Shown in pieces: positions 1 to 8,570 of a stretch of DNA of 64,000 bases. The notes beneath the pieces were generated by a model that was not told the origin of the DNA, did not search any database, and saw only the letters and a list, made by a program, of their open reading frames with translations. Source of the stretch: Alkalihalobacillus pseudalcaliphilus (GTDB lineage Bacteria > Bacillota > Bacilli > Bacillales > Bacillaceae_D). The position numbers were made by a program, and so were the translations under genes. The stretch's first letter is position 1. Each line of letters starts with the position of its first letter. The stretch spans positions 172,961-236,960 of the forward strand of contig NZ_JAQQWS010000006.1 in assembly GCF_028610675.1 (NCBI RefSeq), read 5' to 3'.

Positions 1-178
1 GAAAAACCTCACCACTAGTCGGCTTATTAAGTGAGGAAATTAATGAAATAACCGTTGATTTCCCTGCCCCATTTGGCCCTAATAACCCTACTGCCTCACC
101 TTTATCCAAAAATAAATTAATTCCTTTTACAGCTTCCTTTTTTTTATAACTTTTCTTCAAATTAATCACTTCAATCAT
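1..178 (-). CDS. ABC transporter ATP-binding protein (5' part, cut by window edge)
   Basis: The first 59 codons of an ABC ATPase are present; the gene runs off the left edge of the window. It opens MIEVINLKKSYKKKEAVKG and contains a complete Walker A motif (GPNGAGKST) at about residues 34-42, so it should energise an exporter or importer at the membrane. The ATG at 178 follows an AAGGAG ribosome site at good spacing. It lies downstream of the response regulator and histidine kinase on the same strand, separated by a terminator and its own upstream region. This is the usual arrangement of a two-component system controlling an ABC exporter. The substrate cannot be told. Confidence 0.85.
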   Translation of the reverse strand, partial: MIEVINLKKSYKKKEAVKGINLFLDKGEAVGLLGPNGAGKSTVISLISSLNKPTSGEVF

Positions 179-307
179 CTACTACACACTCCTTACATCC
201 CGTTTCTTATAGGGAGTTGAAACATTCCCTTTAAACCCTTATGTATATAATAGGTAATCGCTATGACTCTTCCCACTATATTTAGTCATTGTTTTCTCTT
301 TGTTTCG

Positions 308-321
308 ATGACTTAAGTCAT
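308..321. promoter_or_regulatory. Perfect 14-bp palindrome, candidate response-regulator operator
   Basis: ATGACTTAAGTCAT is a perfect palindrome between the response regulator and the ABC ATPase gene. Two further half-sites (ATGACT and AGTCAT) lie closer to the ATPase gene, at about 265-290. Repeated half-sites upstream of the gene next to a two-component system suggest a binding site for the adjacent LuxR-type regulator. That link is inference. Confidence 0.45.
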
Positions 322-340
322 TTTATAGTGCTTCCCCATG

Positions 341-375
341 AAAAAAGCGATCAGACTGACAACTCATCTAATCGC
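341..375 (-). terminator. Terminator of the two-component operon
   Basis: On the minus strand a 9-bp stem (GCGATTAGA with TCTGATCGC, one G-T pair) is followed by TTTTTT. It overlaps the stop codon of the response regulator gene and separates it from the ABC ATPase gene. Confidence 0.75.
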
Positions 376-1015
376 CCACTTTCATATCATGTTTTAAAGC
401 AAATATCGCAAGCTGTGTTCGATCTCTTACGTTTAGCTTTGTTAATAGCTGGCTCATTAAATTCTTGACCGTACCGAGTGATAGAAACAAAGAATCAGCG
501 ATTTCTTGATTACTTCTTCCTTCTCCGACTAAAACAATAATGGACCTCTCTCTGCCTGTTAAAGGAATTGGCAAAGGGAGGCGCTCCTGTTTTTGTTGCA
601 GTAACTGTGGAACTACTTGGGCAGCAACCTGTTCATCTAACGCTAAACCACCCGTTAAAGCTTTCTCAATTGAATACAATAAACGCTGCCTGTCCGCATC
701 TTTTAATAAATATCCACACGCACCTAACCTCAAAGCTTGTAGGGCATACTCATCATCTGCAAAAGTTGTTAAGATCAGTATTTTCATTGACGGATAGCTT
801 TCTTTAATGATTTTAGTAGCTTCGAGCCCATTCATAATCGGCATTCTAATGTCCATTACTATTAAATCTACGATATGCTGATGAAGGAGGTCTAGCACCT
901 CACTTCCGTTATTCGCTTCAGCTACAACGACATAATCACCCGAATATTCAATCATCATTTTCAAGCCTTGCCTAACTAATACTTGATCCTCAGCTAATAA
1001 AATTCTTTTTTTCAA
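368..1015 (-). CDS. LuxR/NarL-family response regulator
   Basis: This is a 215-aa two-component response regulator. The N-terminal receiver domain (about residues 3-120) shows the acidic pair after KKRILLAEDQ, the phospho-acceptor Asp in VMDIRMP, the conserved Thr in ILTTF and Lys in LLKD. The C-terminal LuxR-type helix-turn-helix (about 145-210) contains LTGRE and NQEIADSLFLSLGTVKNLM. It starts at a TTG 10 nt after the stop of the kinase gene, with a GAGG ribosome site inside the kinase 3' end, so the two are co-transcribed. It probably controls the neighbouring ABC transporter. The domain order resembles DesR/LiaR-type regulators, but the signal is unknown. Confidence 0.93.
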   Translation of the reverse strand: MKKRILLAEDQVLVRQGLKMMIEYSGDYVVVAEANNGSEVLDLLHQHIVDLIVMDIRMPIMNGLEATKIIKESYPSMKILILTTFADDEYALQALRLGACGYLLKDADRQRLLYSIEKALTGGLALDEQVAAQVVPQLLQQKQERLPLPIPLTGRERSIIVLVGEGRSNQEIADSLFLSLGTVKNLMSQLLTKLNVRDRTQLAIFALKHDMKVGD

Positions 1016-1025
1016 CGTGAACGCC

Positions 1026-2129
1026 TCACTCCGACACTGGTTTTAAGGGAAAATAGACAGCAATTGTAAAGGTTTCATCTACTTGAGAGGTGGCAAGACG
1101 ACCTTGTAGTGCTTCTACTCGCTCTCTCATTGCTGATAGCCCGAACCCTTCCCTATGAGCCACTTTTACATGCTCATTTTTATTAGAAATTGTTAATTGA
1201 AAGGCCTGTTTGGCAATCCCTTCAAAAATAAGATCAACCTCTCTTGCTCTTGCATGTCGCATTGCATTCGTAACCGCTTCTTGAACAATGCGATAAATCG
1301 TAATCATATGGTCATTGGTTAATGGGGCAAGCAAAGCTCCCTTTCTAGTAGTTAAGTTCACTTGAATATGGCTTTCTGCCTCAAGTCTTCGAATTAACTG
1401 CAGTACAGAAGCAAATCCTTTTATATCCTCATGACGGATTGCCTGTACCGAGGATCTCATTTCTTTTAGACTTTGTGTGGCTAAATGCTTCGACTGTTTA
1501 ATCGCTTCATAATCTATTTGACCTTTCTCCACACCCATTTCAACCATTTCAAGCTGCATCGCTAAAGCCGTCAACTGATGCCCGACATTATCATGTATGT
1601 CTCTTGCTATTCTCGTTCGTTCCTGTGCTCTTGTTTGTTCTTCTTGACTTTGTAAAAGCCTTTTTAGCTGTCGATATTCCGCCCGGACAGTCTGGCACTC
1701 ATTTTCAGCCAATAATGCGGAACGCTCCCATTTTTGCTGTTGCTTGGAAAGGATTAAAATCATACTAGCCACACTCATAAAAAAGAGGCTAAAAGGAACT
1801 TCTGAATGCCATATAACGAGTACAAAAGAGAAAGCTATTAAACTATATAAACTCACTCTCCGTTCAAGGGTATTTAAAACGACAGCATAAATCCATAAAT
1901 AAAGAAGCCATGGCAAGATCATCTCAAAAGTAAAAAGAATGAATTGTGCGAAAAAAGTAGAGCTAATAAAGATAGTTGCTAATATCAGCTGCGATCGAAA
2001 TAACTGTATCGCACTAATAAACCCACTCCATATACCTAACCAAATCCAATACCCAGGTTCATAAGCTAACGTGGGATCTTCAATAAGAATAAAAAAACCT
2101 AATGCATAACCGAACATCATAGAAATCAT
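1026..2129 (-). CDS. Sensor histidine kinase, HisKA_3 type (DesK/LiaS-like group)
   Basis: This is a membrane sensor kinase of about 367 aa paired with the response regulator directly downstream. The N-terminal half has four to five hydrophobic segments with almost no extracytoplasmic domain. A coiled coil around residues 125-165 leads to the H-box RIARDIHDNVGHQLTALAM, the N-box RIVQEAVTNAMRHAR and the glycine box GFGLSAMRERV of a HATPase_c domain. This layout is typical of intramembrane-sensing kinases. The ATG at 2129 is chosen because GAGGGAAGCAGT precedes it; an upstream TTG at 2156 is in frame but lacks such a site. Confidence 0.9.
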   Translation of the reverse strand: MISMMFGYALGFFILIEDPTLAYEPGYWIWLGIWSGFISAIQLFRSQLILATIFISSTFFAQFILFTFEMILPWLLYLWIYAVVLNTLERRVSLYSLIAFSFVLVIWHSEVPFSLFFMSVASMILILSKQQQKWERSALLAENECQTVRAEYRQLKRLLQSQEEQTRAQERTRIARDIHDNVGHQLTALAMQLEMVEMGVEKGQIDYEAIKQSKHLATQSLKEMRSSVQAIRHEDIKGFASVLQLIRRLEAESHIQVNLTTRKGALLAPLTNDHMITIYRIVQEAVTNAMRHARAREVDLIFEGIAKQAFQLTISNKNEHVKVAHREGFGLSAMRERVEALQGRLATSQVDETFTIAVYFPLKPVSE

Positions 2130-2237
2130 ACTGCTTCCCTCTTTGTTCCTTTTCAAACTATTTTAGCATTTTATGAGTTTCATATTCTACAAAAATAGGA
2201 ATTTAGTTCCTTCTTCAATGATTTCTTTACCTGCACA

Positions 2238-3569
2238 CTACCGCAAATCACCTAGTTGCTCTCTTTTTAAAGTCCAGCTTAACCCTAATTTCTTACATAT
2301 CGTTGCATAATGAAGGAAGGTCAGTAACACAGCACTCATATTCATGCCTAAAATAACACCACTCATGCCAAAAGCAGGCATAGCTCCAAGCATAAACATC
2401 ATCACAAACGAAATCGCCGTTGTAATGACCGAATGAATAAAAGCATCTTTGACTAACCCTAAGCCAATTAAGTAAGCTTGCATCGGTATGACGAAGTAAT
2501 GAAAGAGAAAGTATGGAACTAACAATTGTAAATAACCAGCTGCTGGTGAATTTTCAAAAAATAAAGTCGTTAACTCCCCGGCAAATAAATAAAAGACGGC
2601 CACGATGGGGAAACCATAAAAACCTGTAAACATTAAAACCTTCCGAAGTAGGTTGTGCAGTTCATCATAATTTCGTTTGCTATACGCTTCAGAAACGGTT
2701 GGAATTAGTACGATTAATAGTGAGTGAGCAATAAAGGCTGGGAAAAAGCCTATCGTAAACGCTACCCCTGCTAATTTCCCATATTGAATTATGGCCATTG
2801 ACTCTGCCATACCTGCTTTCACCAATGCCGCTTTAATTAAAAATGGCTTTATTGCAAACGTAGCCGCATGAAAGATTCGTAACCCTGTCGTAGGTAATGA
2901 AACTTCCAATAATGATTTCCTTACTTTTTTAGCCGACATCTCAGCCCTTGGTTGTTTCCGAAACGATTTCATTTGTCCAACAAAAGCTAAAATTAAATAG
3001 GCGAGTACAGCCATTTCACAAACGATGACTGCACATAAACCTATTAAAATCGAAGTCTGTAGGTCAAAATCAAAAAAATGGAATATGAGAACTAAAAACC
3101 CGAGCTGAACCGCTCTACGTATAAAATTAGCAACCGCTATTTTAGCCATTTTCTGTGCACCCATAAAATACCCTCTAGCAACGGAACTAAAGGTGATGAC
3201 AGGAATTAAGACGATAAACAGCCATTTCACAAAAGGATGATACTTTTCAAAGACAGGAATTAACGGAAACAAAAATAAAGCAATTGCCGTAAAAGCAACC
3301 GTACAAAGTGTCGCAAACCATAATGCATGTTTTAACATACTGTAATGAAAAATCGGTTCTTTCTCTGCAACAAATTTAGATATGGAAATAGGAAGCTCAA
3401 GGCTTGCGATGACAACGATAAATGCAATCGTTGGAAAAATGGACATATACAAACCTAAACCTTCCTCACCTAACTCCTTCGCCAAAACAACGTTGATGAT
3501 AAACTCAAGACACTCGCCCAAGAAAGCAGCAAACATCAACAACAATGCACCTTTCACAAAACGATTCAT
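2238..3569 (-). CDS. SpoVB/YkvU-like lipid flippase (MATE/MVF superfamily)
   Basis: This is a polytopic membrane protein of about 443 aa with 12 or more hydrophobic segments. It begins MNRFVKGALLLMFAAFLGE and contains the FAKELGEEG-like region (LAKELGEEGLGLYMSIFP) typical of the SpoVB branch of polysaccharide or lipid-linked precursor flippases. Family members move lipid-linked cell-wall precursors across the membrane, and B. subtilis SpoVB and YkvU act in spore cortex formation. The length is close to YkvU (about 445 aa). The ATG at 3569 follows an AGGAG site. The open frame continues upstream to 3704, but that stretch is hydrophilic, has no good ribosome site and is probably untranslated. 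Confidence 0.85.
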   Translation of the reverse strand: MNRFVKGALLLMFAAFLGECLEFIINVVLAKELGEEGLGLYMSIFPTIAFIVVIASLELPISISKFVAEKEPIFHYSMLKHALWFATLCTVAFTAIALFLFPLIPVFEKYHPFVKWLFIVLIPVITFSSVARGYFMGAQKMAKIAVANFIRRAVQLGFLVLIFHFFDFDLQTSILIGLCAVIVCEMAVLAYLILAFVGQMKSFRKQPRAEMSAKKVRKSLLEVSLPTTGLRIFHAATFAIKPFLIKAALVKAGMAESMAIIQYGKLAGVAFTIGFFPAFIAHSLLIVLIPTVSEAYSKRNYDELHNLLRKVLMFTGFYGFPIVAVFYLFAGELTTLFFENSPAAGYLQLLVPYFLFHYFVIPMQAYLIGLGLVKDAFIHSVITTAISFVMMFMLGAMPAFGMSGVILGMNMSAVLLTFLHYATICKKLGLSWTLKREQLGDLR

Positions 3570-3735
3570 ACCTTCTCTCCTCACCTCTGCATCTCTTACT
3601 TCACTATATGAGACAAGTCCACAAAATATGGTACTAGCTTGCAAATCCAGTATGGAAAGTTTATATAAAAATTGATGTCCATGATTATGTGCGTATAACT
3701 GCATATCTCCTCTAGTCCACTCTCATCCAGAACTT

Positions 3736-4041
3736 CCATGGCGAAGTCCGATTCACTTTGTCACCAATAAGGATGGAAGTTTAGTACGAACTTAGAGCGT
3801 CGCTCGCTACCGTTATGCTCGCTAGGTACTGCTAATTCTCAATTACAAATAACAACACATGCTCGGTAAAAGTGGTTCTACGTTGTAGGCAAAGCGAGGT
3901 AGTCACATCATTTACCTTGTAAGGTGCTATGTGGTAGGTAAAGCTGGTTAGCTCAACACCGCGTTATTATCTCTCAGTATGATTTTCGATAGCGGTAATT
4001 AGAGCTCCGCATATGAGAATTAGTACTAACTTTTATACAAA
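3736..4041. repeat. Degenerate dispersed repeat block between two genes
   Basis: This gap holds no convincing gene. It starts with a short reverse copy of the TTTGTTGGTGGCGGAG... module (about 3736-3772). A degenerate copy of the CGCTACCGAAAATTATGCTC module follows (3771-3847), and an inverted degenerate copy ends at about 4041 with AACTTTTATACAAAA. The edges carry the (A)TGGAAGTT / AACTTTTATACAAAA terminal motif seen at the other dispersed repeats in the window. Confidence 0.6.
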
Positions 4042-4051
4042 AAAACTCTTC

Positions 4052-4080
4052 TTGACAATCGCTGAAGCAATTGATAGAAT
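4052..4080 (+). promoter_or_regulatory. Sigma-A-type promoter upstream of the EamA gene
   Basis: TTGACA (4052-4057), a 17-nt spacer and TAGAAT (4075-4080) make a near-consensus vegetative promoter. Transcription would start near 4087, giving an untranslated leader of about 190 nt before the transporter gene at 4280. Confidence 0.75.
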
Positions 4081-4086
4081 TTCTAT

Positions 4087-4216
4087 CGAACATAACCAAA
4101 TAACAAAACCCATTTTATTCAACTTGGGATTTGTGGACTTTTCAAGAAAATCGTTAGACATAACGACTGTCTTTTTTCGCCACACATTGATACAAACAAT
4201 CAATGTGTGGCTTTTT
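4087..4216 (+). ncRNA. Leader RNA or small RNA ending in an intrinsic terminator
   Basis: A strong promoter at 4052-4080 is followed about 130 nt later by a strong terminator, all upstream of the transporter start at 4280. The segment contains small stems (CCCA with TGGG around 4110-4128, and TCGTTA with TAACGA around 4150-4165). A TGTGG at about 4132-4136 could pair with the CCACA of the terminator left arm as a weak anti-terminator. It may be an attenuated leader or riboswitch, or an independent small RNA. I do not recognise a known class. Confidence 0.4.
4179..4216 (+). terminator. Intrinsic terminator inside the EamA leader
   Basis: GCCACACATTG (4179-4189) pairs perfectly with CAATGTGTGGC (4201-4211), followed by TTTTT. 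It reads in the same direction as the downstream transporter gene and lies 64 nt before its start, so it would block read-through unless regulated. Confidence 0.8.
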
Positions 4217-4279
4217 ATGTTTTCTCGTACTTATTATTCATAACAAATACACTAAAAGGAATAACAATGAGGTGAAAAA

Positions 4280-5206
4280 ATGAAGCAATTTATATATCCA
4301 CTTGCTGTCTTATTAGGGGGAGCCTGCTTTGGTGTTTTATCCACCTTTGTCAAACTTGCCTATGAGCAAGGCTTTAACCTAGCACAAGTCACAGGAGGAC
4401 AATTCATAATAGGAACGATACTAATTTGGTTCCTCGTTTTAATTAGCAAAAAAAGGACGGTAACTTTCAAAAGATTTAGTCAGCTTGTCCTAGGCGGTAT
4501 CCCGATGGCATTAACCGGCATTTTTTATTATCAATCGCTGCAAACATTAGATGCCTCATTAGCCATTATCTTTTTGTTTCAATTCGTCTGGGTAGGTACA
4601 TTATTAGAATATTTACTCGATAAAAAGAAACCTAGTAAAAATAAAATGAGTGCTATCTTATTATTAATCATTGGCTCTGTTTTAGCAGCAGGTGTCTTAT
4701 CTAGCGGGTTTGAAAAACTTGCTTTATCAGGGGCAATTTGGGGGATTCTTGCATCAATAAGCTTTTCTTCCTTCGCTTATGTAAGTGGTAGAGTGGGGGC
4801 AGAACTTCCTCCTATTCAAAGAAGTGCTATCTTTGCAACAGGTGGACTTATTACGACATTACTCATCTTCCCACCTGTCTTTCTATTCGAACCAAGTACT
4901 GTTATTTCACTTGCACCGTATGGATTATTTTTAGGAATCTTTGGTGTGACACTACCACCTTTGCTTTTTGCAATTGGTATGCCTCATGTCGGAACTGGAC
5001 TAGGAACGATTTTATCATCTTCTGAGTTACCAGTAGCTCTTTTGATGTCAATCCTCATCCTTCAAGAGCAAGTGGCTTGGATTCAATGGTTAGGGGTACT
5101 TATTATTAGTATCGGCATTGTCATTGGGAATATTTCATTACTTCCAAAAGCAAAAAGACCACCCCATAAGCAGTCCCCAGAATCAACAACTATGTCAGCA
5201 TCCTAA
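4280..5206 (+). CDS. EamA-family (drug/metabolite superfamily) transporter
   Basis: This is a 308-aa integral membrane protein with ten predicted helices in two homologous EamA halves (about 5-140 and 150-295), the standard layout and length of the 10-TMS DMT superfamily. The first half opens YPLAVLLGGACFGVLSTFVKLAYEQGF. Late helices include LSSSELPVALLMSILILQEQ, the usual SxxxPVxxxLxxxxxxxE pattern near the end of these carriers. The tail is hydrophilic. The ATG follows GAGGTG. The substrate cannot be predicted. It is monocistronic, with a terminator-bearing leader upstream and a shared terminator downstream. Confidence 0.88.
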   Translation: MKQFIYPLAVLLGGACFGVLSTFVKLAYEQGFNLAQVTGGQFIIGTILIWFLVLISKKRTVTFKRFSQLVLGGIPMALTGIFYYQSLQTLDASLAIIFLFQFVWVGTLLEYLLDKKKPSKNKMSAILLLIIGSVLAAGVLSSGFEKLALSGAIWGILASISFSSFAYVSGRVGAELPPIQRSAIFATGGLITTLLIFPPVFLFEPSTVISLAPYGLFLGIFGVTLPPLLFAIGMPHVGTGLGTILSSSELPVALLMSILILQEQVAWIQWLGVLIISIGIVIGNISLLPKAKRPPHKQSPESTTMSAS

Positions 5207-5210
5207 CAGT

Positions 5211-5254
5211 AATCACCATTTCATATCTAAGAACGTATGAAATGGTGGTTATTT
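5211..5254. terminator. Bidirectional terminator between convergent genes
   Basis: AATCACCATTTCATA pairs with TATGAAATGGTGGTT (15 bp), followed by ATTTT. It serves the EamA gene and may also serve the convergent kinase gene. Confidence 0.8.
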
Positions 5255-5259
5255 TGCTT

Positions 5260-6516
5260 CTAATTTTGCAACGGTAACTTTATATATACATCAGTTCCTT
5301 TTCCTACTTGACTGTCAAATGAGACATTTCCATGCATTTGGTGAATGAGCTGAATAGAAATCATCGTCCCAAGCCCTGTTCCTTCTTTTTTTGTCGTATA
5401 ATAAACCGTTCCAATCTTCTCTAATTGCTGTTTATCCATTCCTTTACCCGTGTCACTGATTCTAATGTACACATAACCAGATGCTTGCCATACATGCACG
5501 GTCACCTTACCGTCATCATCAATGGCTTCAATGGCATTTTTCATAAAATTAATAATGACTTGTTTAAATTGGTAACGATCAGTCCATATATTCAACTCCT
5601 CTTGGTACGTTGTAATTAACTCAACATTTTCTTTGAGGGCCATTGGATTAAGTAAACTAACAACCTCTTGAATACATTTTGTTACACTTACTGATTCAAT
5701 TTTTTTTAGCTTAGGTTTTGCAAAATCTAAATAGTCATTCACAATATATTCGGCTCGTTCAAGCTCGCTTAATGCCAAGTTAAAATATTCAATGTCATCC
5801 TCTTTTTTTGCATCTTCTTTCATTAATTGAAGAAATCCTTTTACTACCGTGAGAGGATTCCGAACCTCATGTGCGATAGAAGCTGCTAATTCAGCAACCG
5901 TATTCTGTCTTTCAGTTTGAATAATTTCCCCTAAAATTTTTGACTTCTCTAGGATCATCTCATAGAGAAGCATTGAAAACGTCGCCGTTAGTACGAAGGT
6001 GACAAAATAATAAAAGTAATGGCTCGAAAAGAAAGAAAAGAAGGTTTGGTCATTGAGTGTGCTCAAAATTTCATGAATCGCGAATACATATTGAAGGAGT
6101 AATGCAAACAAGACTAAGAATAACAACCAACATACTTTTTTTATTCGTCTAAGATTTTTCTTGAACTTGAATAATACAAGTTGACTCATTATAGCTATCA
6201 ACACGGTCGAAATAACATACATGATTTCCCAACCAATAAGGAATTTATAGCCAATCATGACAACCAATACGCTCCAGCCGACCTTTTGACCACCATATAG
6301 GAAGCCTAACATTAATGGTATATAACGAAAATCCCATGGTACGCCATATTCAACATAGGTAACACTCATACAAATAACCGCTACAATCGAATGAAGCAAA
6401 GCCATAACAAGCGTCGTCTTATTTGCTTTAAAATCCTTCCCGCTCTGAAACAAACTCATAATAAAACCTGGTATTAATACGATGAGTACCTGAAGTAATA
6501 GCATTTCCGTAATCAT
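5260..6516 (-). CDS. KinB-like sensor histidine kinase (sporulation kinase type)
   Basis: This is a membrane histidine kinase of about 418 aa. Six hydrophobic helices fill residues 1-185, matching the 5TM/LytS-type sensor of KinB. They are followed by an H-box (ELAASIAHEVRNPLTVVKGF), an N-box region (QVIINFMKNAIEAID), G1 (DTGKGMDKQQLEKIG) and G2 (YYTTKKEGTGLGT). KinB-type kinases feed phosphate into Spo0F in the sporulation phosphorelay, and B. subtilis KinB is about 428 aa. No response regulator is adjacent, as expected for an orphan phosphorelay kinase. The ATG at 6516 is preferred because the protein then begins MITEMLLLQVLIVLIPG; the open frame continues to 6585. Confidence 0.85.
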   Translation of the reverse strand: MITEMLLLQVLIVLIPGFIMSLFQSGKDFKANKTTLVMALLHSIVAVICMSVTYVEYGVPWDFRYIPLMLGFLYGGQKVGWSVLVVMIGYKFLIGWEIMYVISTVLIAIMSQLVLFKFKKNLRRIKKVCWLLFLVLFALLLQYVFAIHEILSTLNDQTFFSFFSSHYFYYFVTFVLTATFSMLLYEMILEKSKILGEIIQTERQNTVAELAASIAHEVRNPLTVVKGFLQLMKEDAKKEDDIEYFNLALSELERAEYIVNDYLDFAKPKLKKIESVSVTKCIQEVVSLLNPMALKENVELITTYQEELNIWTDRYQFKQVIINFMKNAIEAIDDDGKVTVHVWQASGYVYIRISDTGKGMDKQQLEKIGTVYYTTKKEGTGLGTMISIQLIHQMHGNVSFDSQVGKGTDVYIKLPLQN

Positions 6517-6654
6517 AAGGTTTCCCCAATTCCCTCCACACATAATGTTATGGGGTATTCGACATAAATAACAAAAAACCTCCAAATGTTCAAAATTTCG
6601 TGTCAGATTATCAAATGAACGTTCTTTGTTAAGAACAGAAAATCGCTTTAGTTA

Positions 6655-6700
6655 CAAAAAAAACTGTTCAGCCCGAATAAGATCGTTTAACTGAACAGCT
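6655..6700 (-). terminator. Terminator of the ABC exporter operon
   Basis: On the minus strand AGCTGTTCAG and CTGAACAGTT form a stem followed by TTTTTTTT, immediately after the second exporter gene. Confidence 0.8.
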
Positions 6701-6716
6701 ATAATGTATCGTATCG

Positions 6717-8570
6717 TTATGCACCGTGCAATTTGGCATAATATCCATCTGCTGCTAACAATACATCATGCGATCCTTCCTCAACCACATTTCCATTCTC
6801 TATCACTAAAATTTTATCTGCCCTTTCAATCGTATTTAAACGATGGGCAATGATAAAGCTGGTTCTTCCTTGCATTAATACTTGGAGTGCATCTTGAATT
6901 TTGATTTCCGTAATGGTATCAATACTGCTTGTTGCTTCATCTAAAATTAATATCGCTGGGTCTGCTAAAATAGCCCGAGCAATCGAGAGTAATTGCTTTT
7001 GACCTTGAGAAATACCACTTCCATCTTGAGCAAGTACCGTATCAAACCCATCAGGCAACTTGTTAATAAATGAGGTTGCATTAGCTAATGCCGCAGCTTT
7101 TTCCACTTCTTCATCTGTAGCATCTAACTTTCCATAGCGAATATTCTCTCGAATCGTTGCTTGGAATAAGAACGTATCTTGTAGAACAAATGCCATTTGA
7201 CTCCTCAAGCTCTCGGTATCCATATCATTTATAGGCATATCATCGATCCGGATTTCACCTGAAGCAGGCTGATAAAATTTTGCTAGTAAGTTAACCACAG
7301 TTGTTTTTCCAGCACCAGTAGGTCCAACGAGTGCTAACACTTCACCTGCTTTTACATCAAAATTCATACCAGCAATCGTTGACTTTTCTGAGTCATATGA
7401 AAAGACAACGTCTTTAAACTCAACATTCCCCCGGAGACTTGCGACTTGTTTGGCACCTTGTTTGTTCTTTTCTTGCTCTTCATCAAGTATGTCAAACACT
7501 CGCTCAGCCCCTGCAACCGCAGATAAAAGCATATTAAATTGGTTCGCTAAGTCATTTAATGGACGCGTGAATTGTCTTGAGTACTCAGCAAATATAACAA
7601 TAGTCCCGACTGAAACATGATCATATAACACAAGGATTGCCCCGATTCCAGCGATAAAGGCAAAGCTTAAATTGTTCAGGACATTCATCACTTTCGGAAT
7701 AAATCCTGAGTAAGTTTGTGCCCAAAAGCTCGCTTTTCTTAGCTTTTTATTTTTTTCCCTAAATTCACGAATAACATGCTCTTCCTGTGAGAAGGTTTTA
7801 ACGATTTTTTGCCCTGATATCGTCTCTTCGATATAACCATTAATTTCACCAACTTCACGCTGTTGTTCCTTGAAAAAAACGGACGTACGCTTTGTAATCC
7901 ATCTCATACCAAAGAACATTAACGGAATCACAAGCATCGTTATGACAGTTAGTAAGACACTTTCAAACAACATAACAGCTATAATCCCAACAAATGTGAG
8001 CACACTTGAAAAAATTTGAATAACCGAGCTATTTAATGTTGAACTTATATTTTCTATATCATTCGTTACACGACTCATCAGTTCCCCATGCTGTCTCTTA
8101 TCAAAGAAAGGTAGAGGGAGACGGTGTAAATGTTTAACAAGCTGTGTGCGCAAAGTAAAAATCGTTTTTTGTGCAATTCCAACCATCCAAACATTCTGTA
8201 GCCACAAAGCAAGTGAGTGTAACAAATAAATAATCGCTAAAATAATCAATATTTGTACAAAAAAGTTAGTTTCTCGATTAACTAAGTAGAAGTCAACGGA
8301 CTTACCAACGATATACGGACCAATTAAAGCAAGTGCCGATGAAATAACGACTAAAAGTAATATAAAGATGATTTGTATTTTATAAGTCGCTAAATAACTC
8401 CAAACTCTTTTAATCGTTTGGTAACCATTTTGTACTTTCGGTTTTCCTGAATACGCGGCTTGATGCTTAGGAGGAGGGGCGGTGCTTGATTCATGTTCCT
8501 CTGAGTTTTTTTTATTTCTTCGAAAGTCAATTCGTTCATATTGAAAAGGCTCTTTTAACTTTTTAAGCAT
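6717..8570 (-). CDS. ABC exporter, fused permease-ATPase, second half of a heterodimer
   Basis: This half-transporter of about 617 aa has a hydrophilic N-terminal extension (about 55 aa), a six-helix ABC exporter domain (about 70-350) and an ATPase domain (about 380-615). The ATPase has Walker A GPTGAGKTT, signature SGISQGQKQ and Walker B ILILDEATSSID. It pairs with the upstream gene, whose stop it overlaps by 8 bp. The ATG at 8570 follows a strong GGGGAGGAG site; an in-frame ATG at 8606 is an extension without support. Pairs of this shape (YheH/YheI, YfiC/YfiB, LmrCD) export drugs or lipophilic compounds. Confidence 0.92.
   Translation of the reverse strand: MLKKLKEPFQYERIDFRRNKKNSEEHESSTAPPPKHQAAYSGKPKVQNGYQTIKRVWSYLATYKIQIIFILLLVVISSALALIGPYIVGKSVDFYLVNRETNFFVQILIILAIIYLLHSLALWLQNVWMVGIAQKTIFTLRTQLVKHLHRLPLPFFDKRQHGELMSRVTNDIENISSTLNSSVIQIFSSVLTFVGIIAVMLFESVLLTVITMLVIPLMFFGMRWITKRTSVFFKEQQREVGEINGYIEETISGQKIVKTFSQEEHVIREFREKNKKLRKASFWAQTYSGFIPKVMNVLNNLSFAFIAGIGAILVLYDHVSVGTIVIFAEYSRQFTRPLNDLANQFNMLLSAVAGAERVFDILDEEQEKNKQGAKQVASLRGNVEFKDVVFSYDSEKSTIAGMNFDVKAGEVLALVGPTGAGKTTVVNLLAKFYQPASGEIRIDDMPINDMDTESLRSQMAFVLQDTFLFQATIRENIRYGKLDATDEEVEKAAALANATSFINKLPDGFDTVLAQDGSGISQGQKQLLSIARAILADPAILILDEATSSIDTITEIKIQDALQVLMQGRTSFIIAHRLNTIERADKILVIENGNVVEEGSHDVLLAADGYYAKLHGA

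Noticed and set aside
4087..4216. T-box leader before the EamA gene
   Set aside because: No T-box consensus or specifier loop could be found.
4013..4243. A 76-codon open frame upstream of the EamA gene
   Set aside because: It crosses a repeat copy, a promoter and a terminator hairpin and has no ribosome site.
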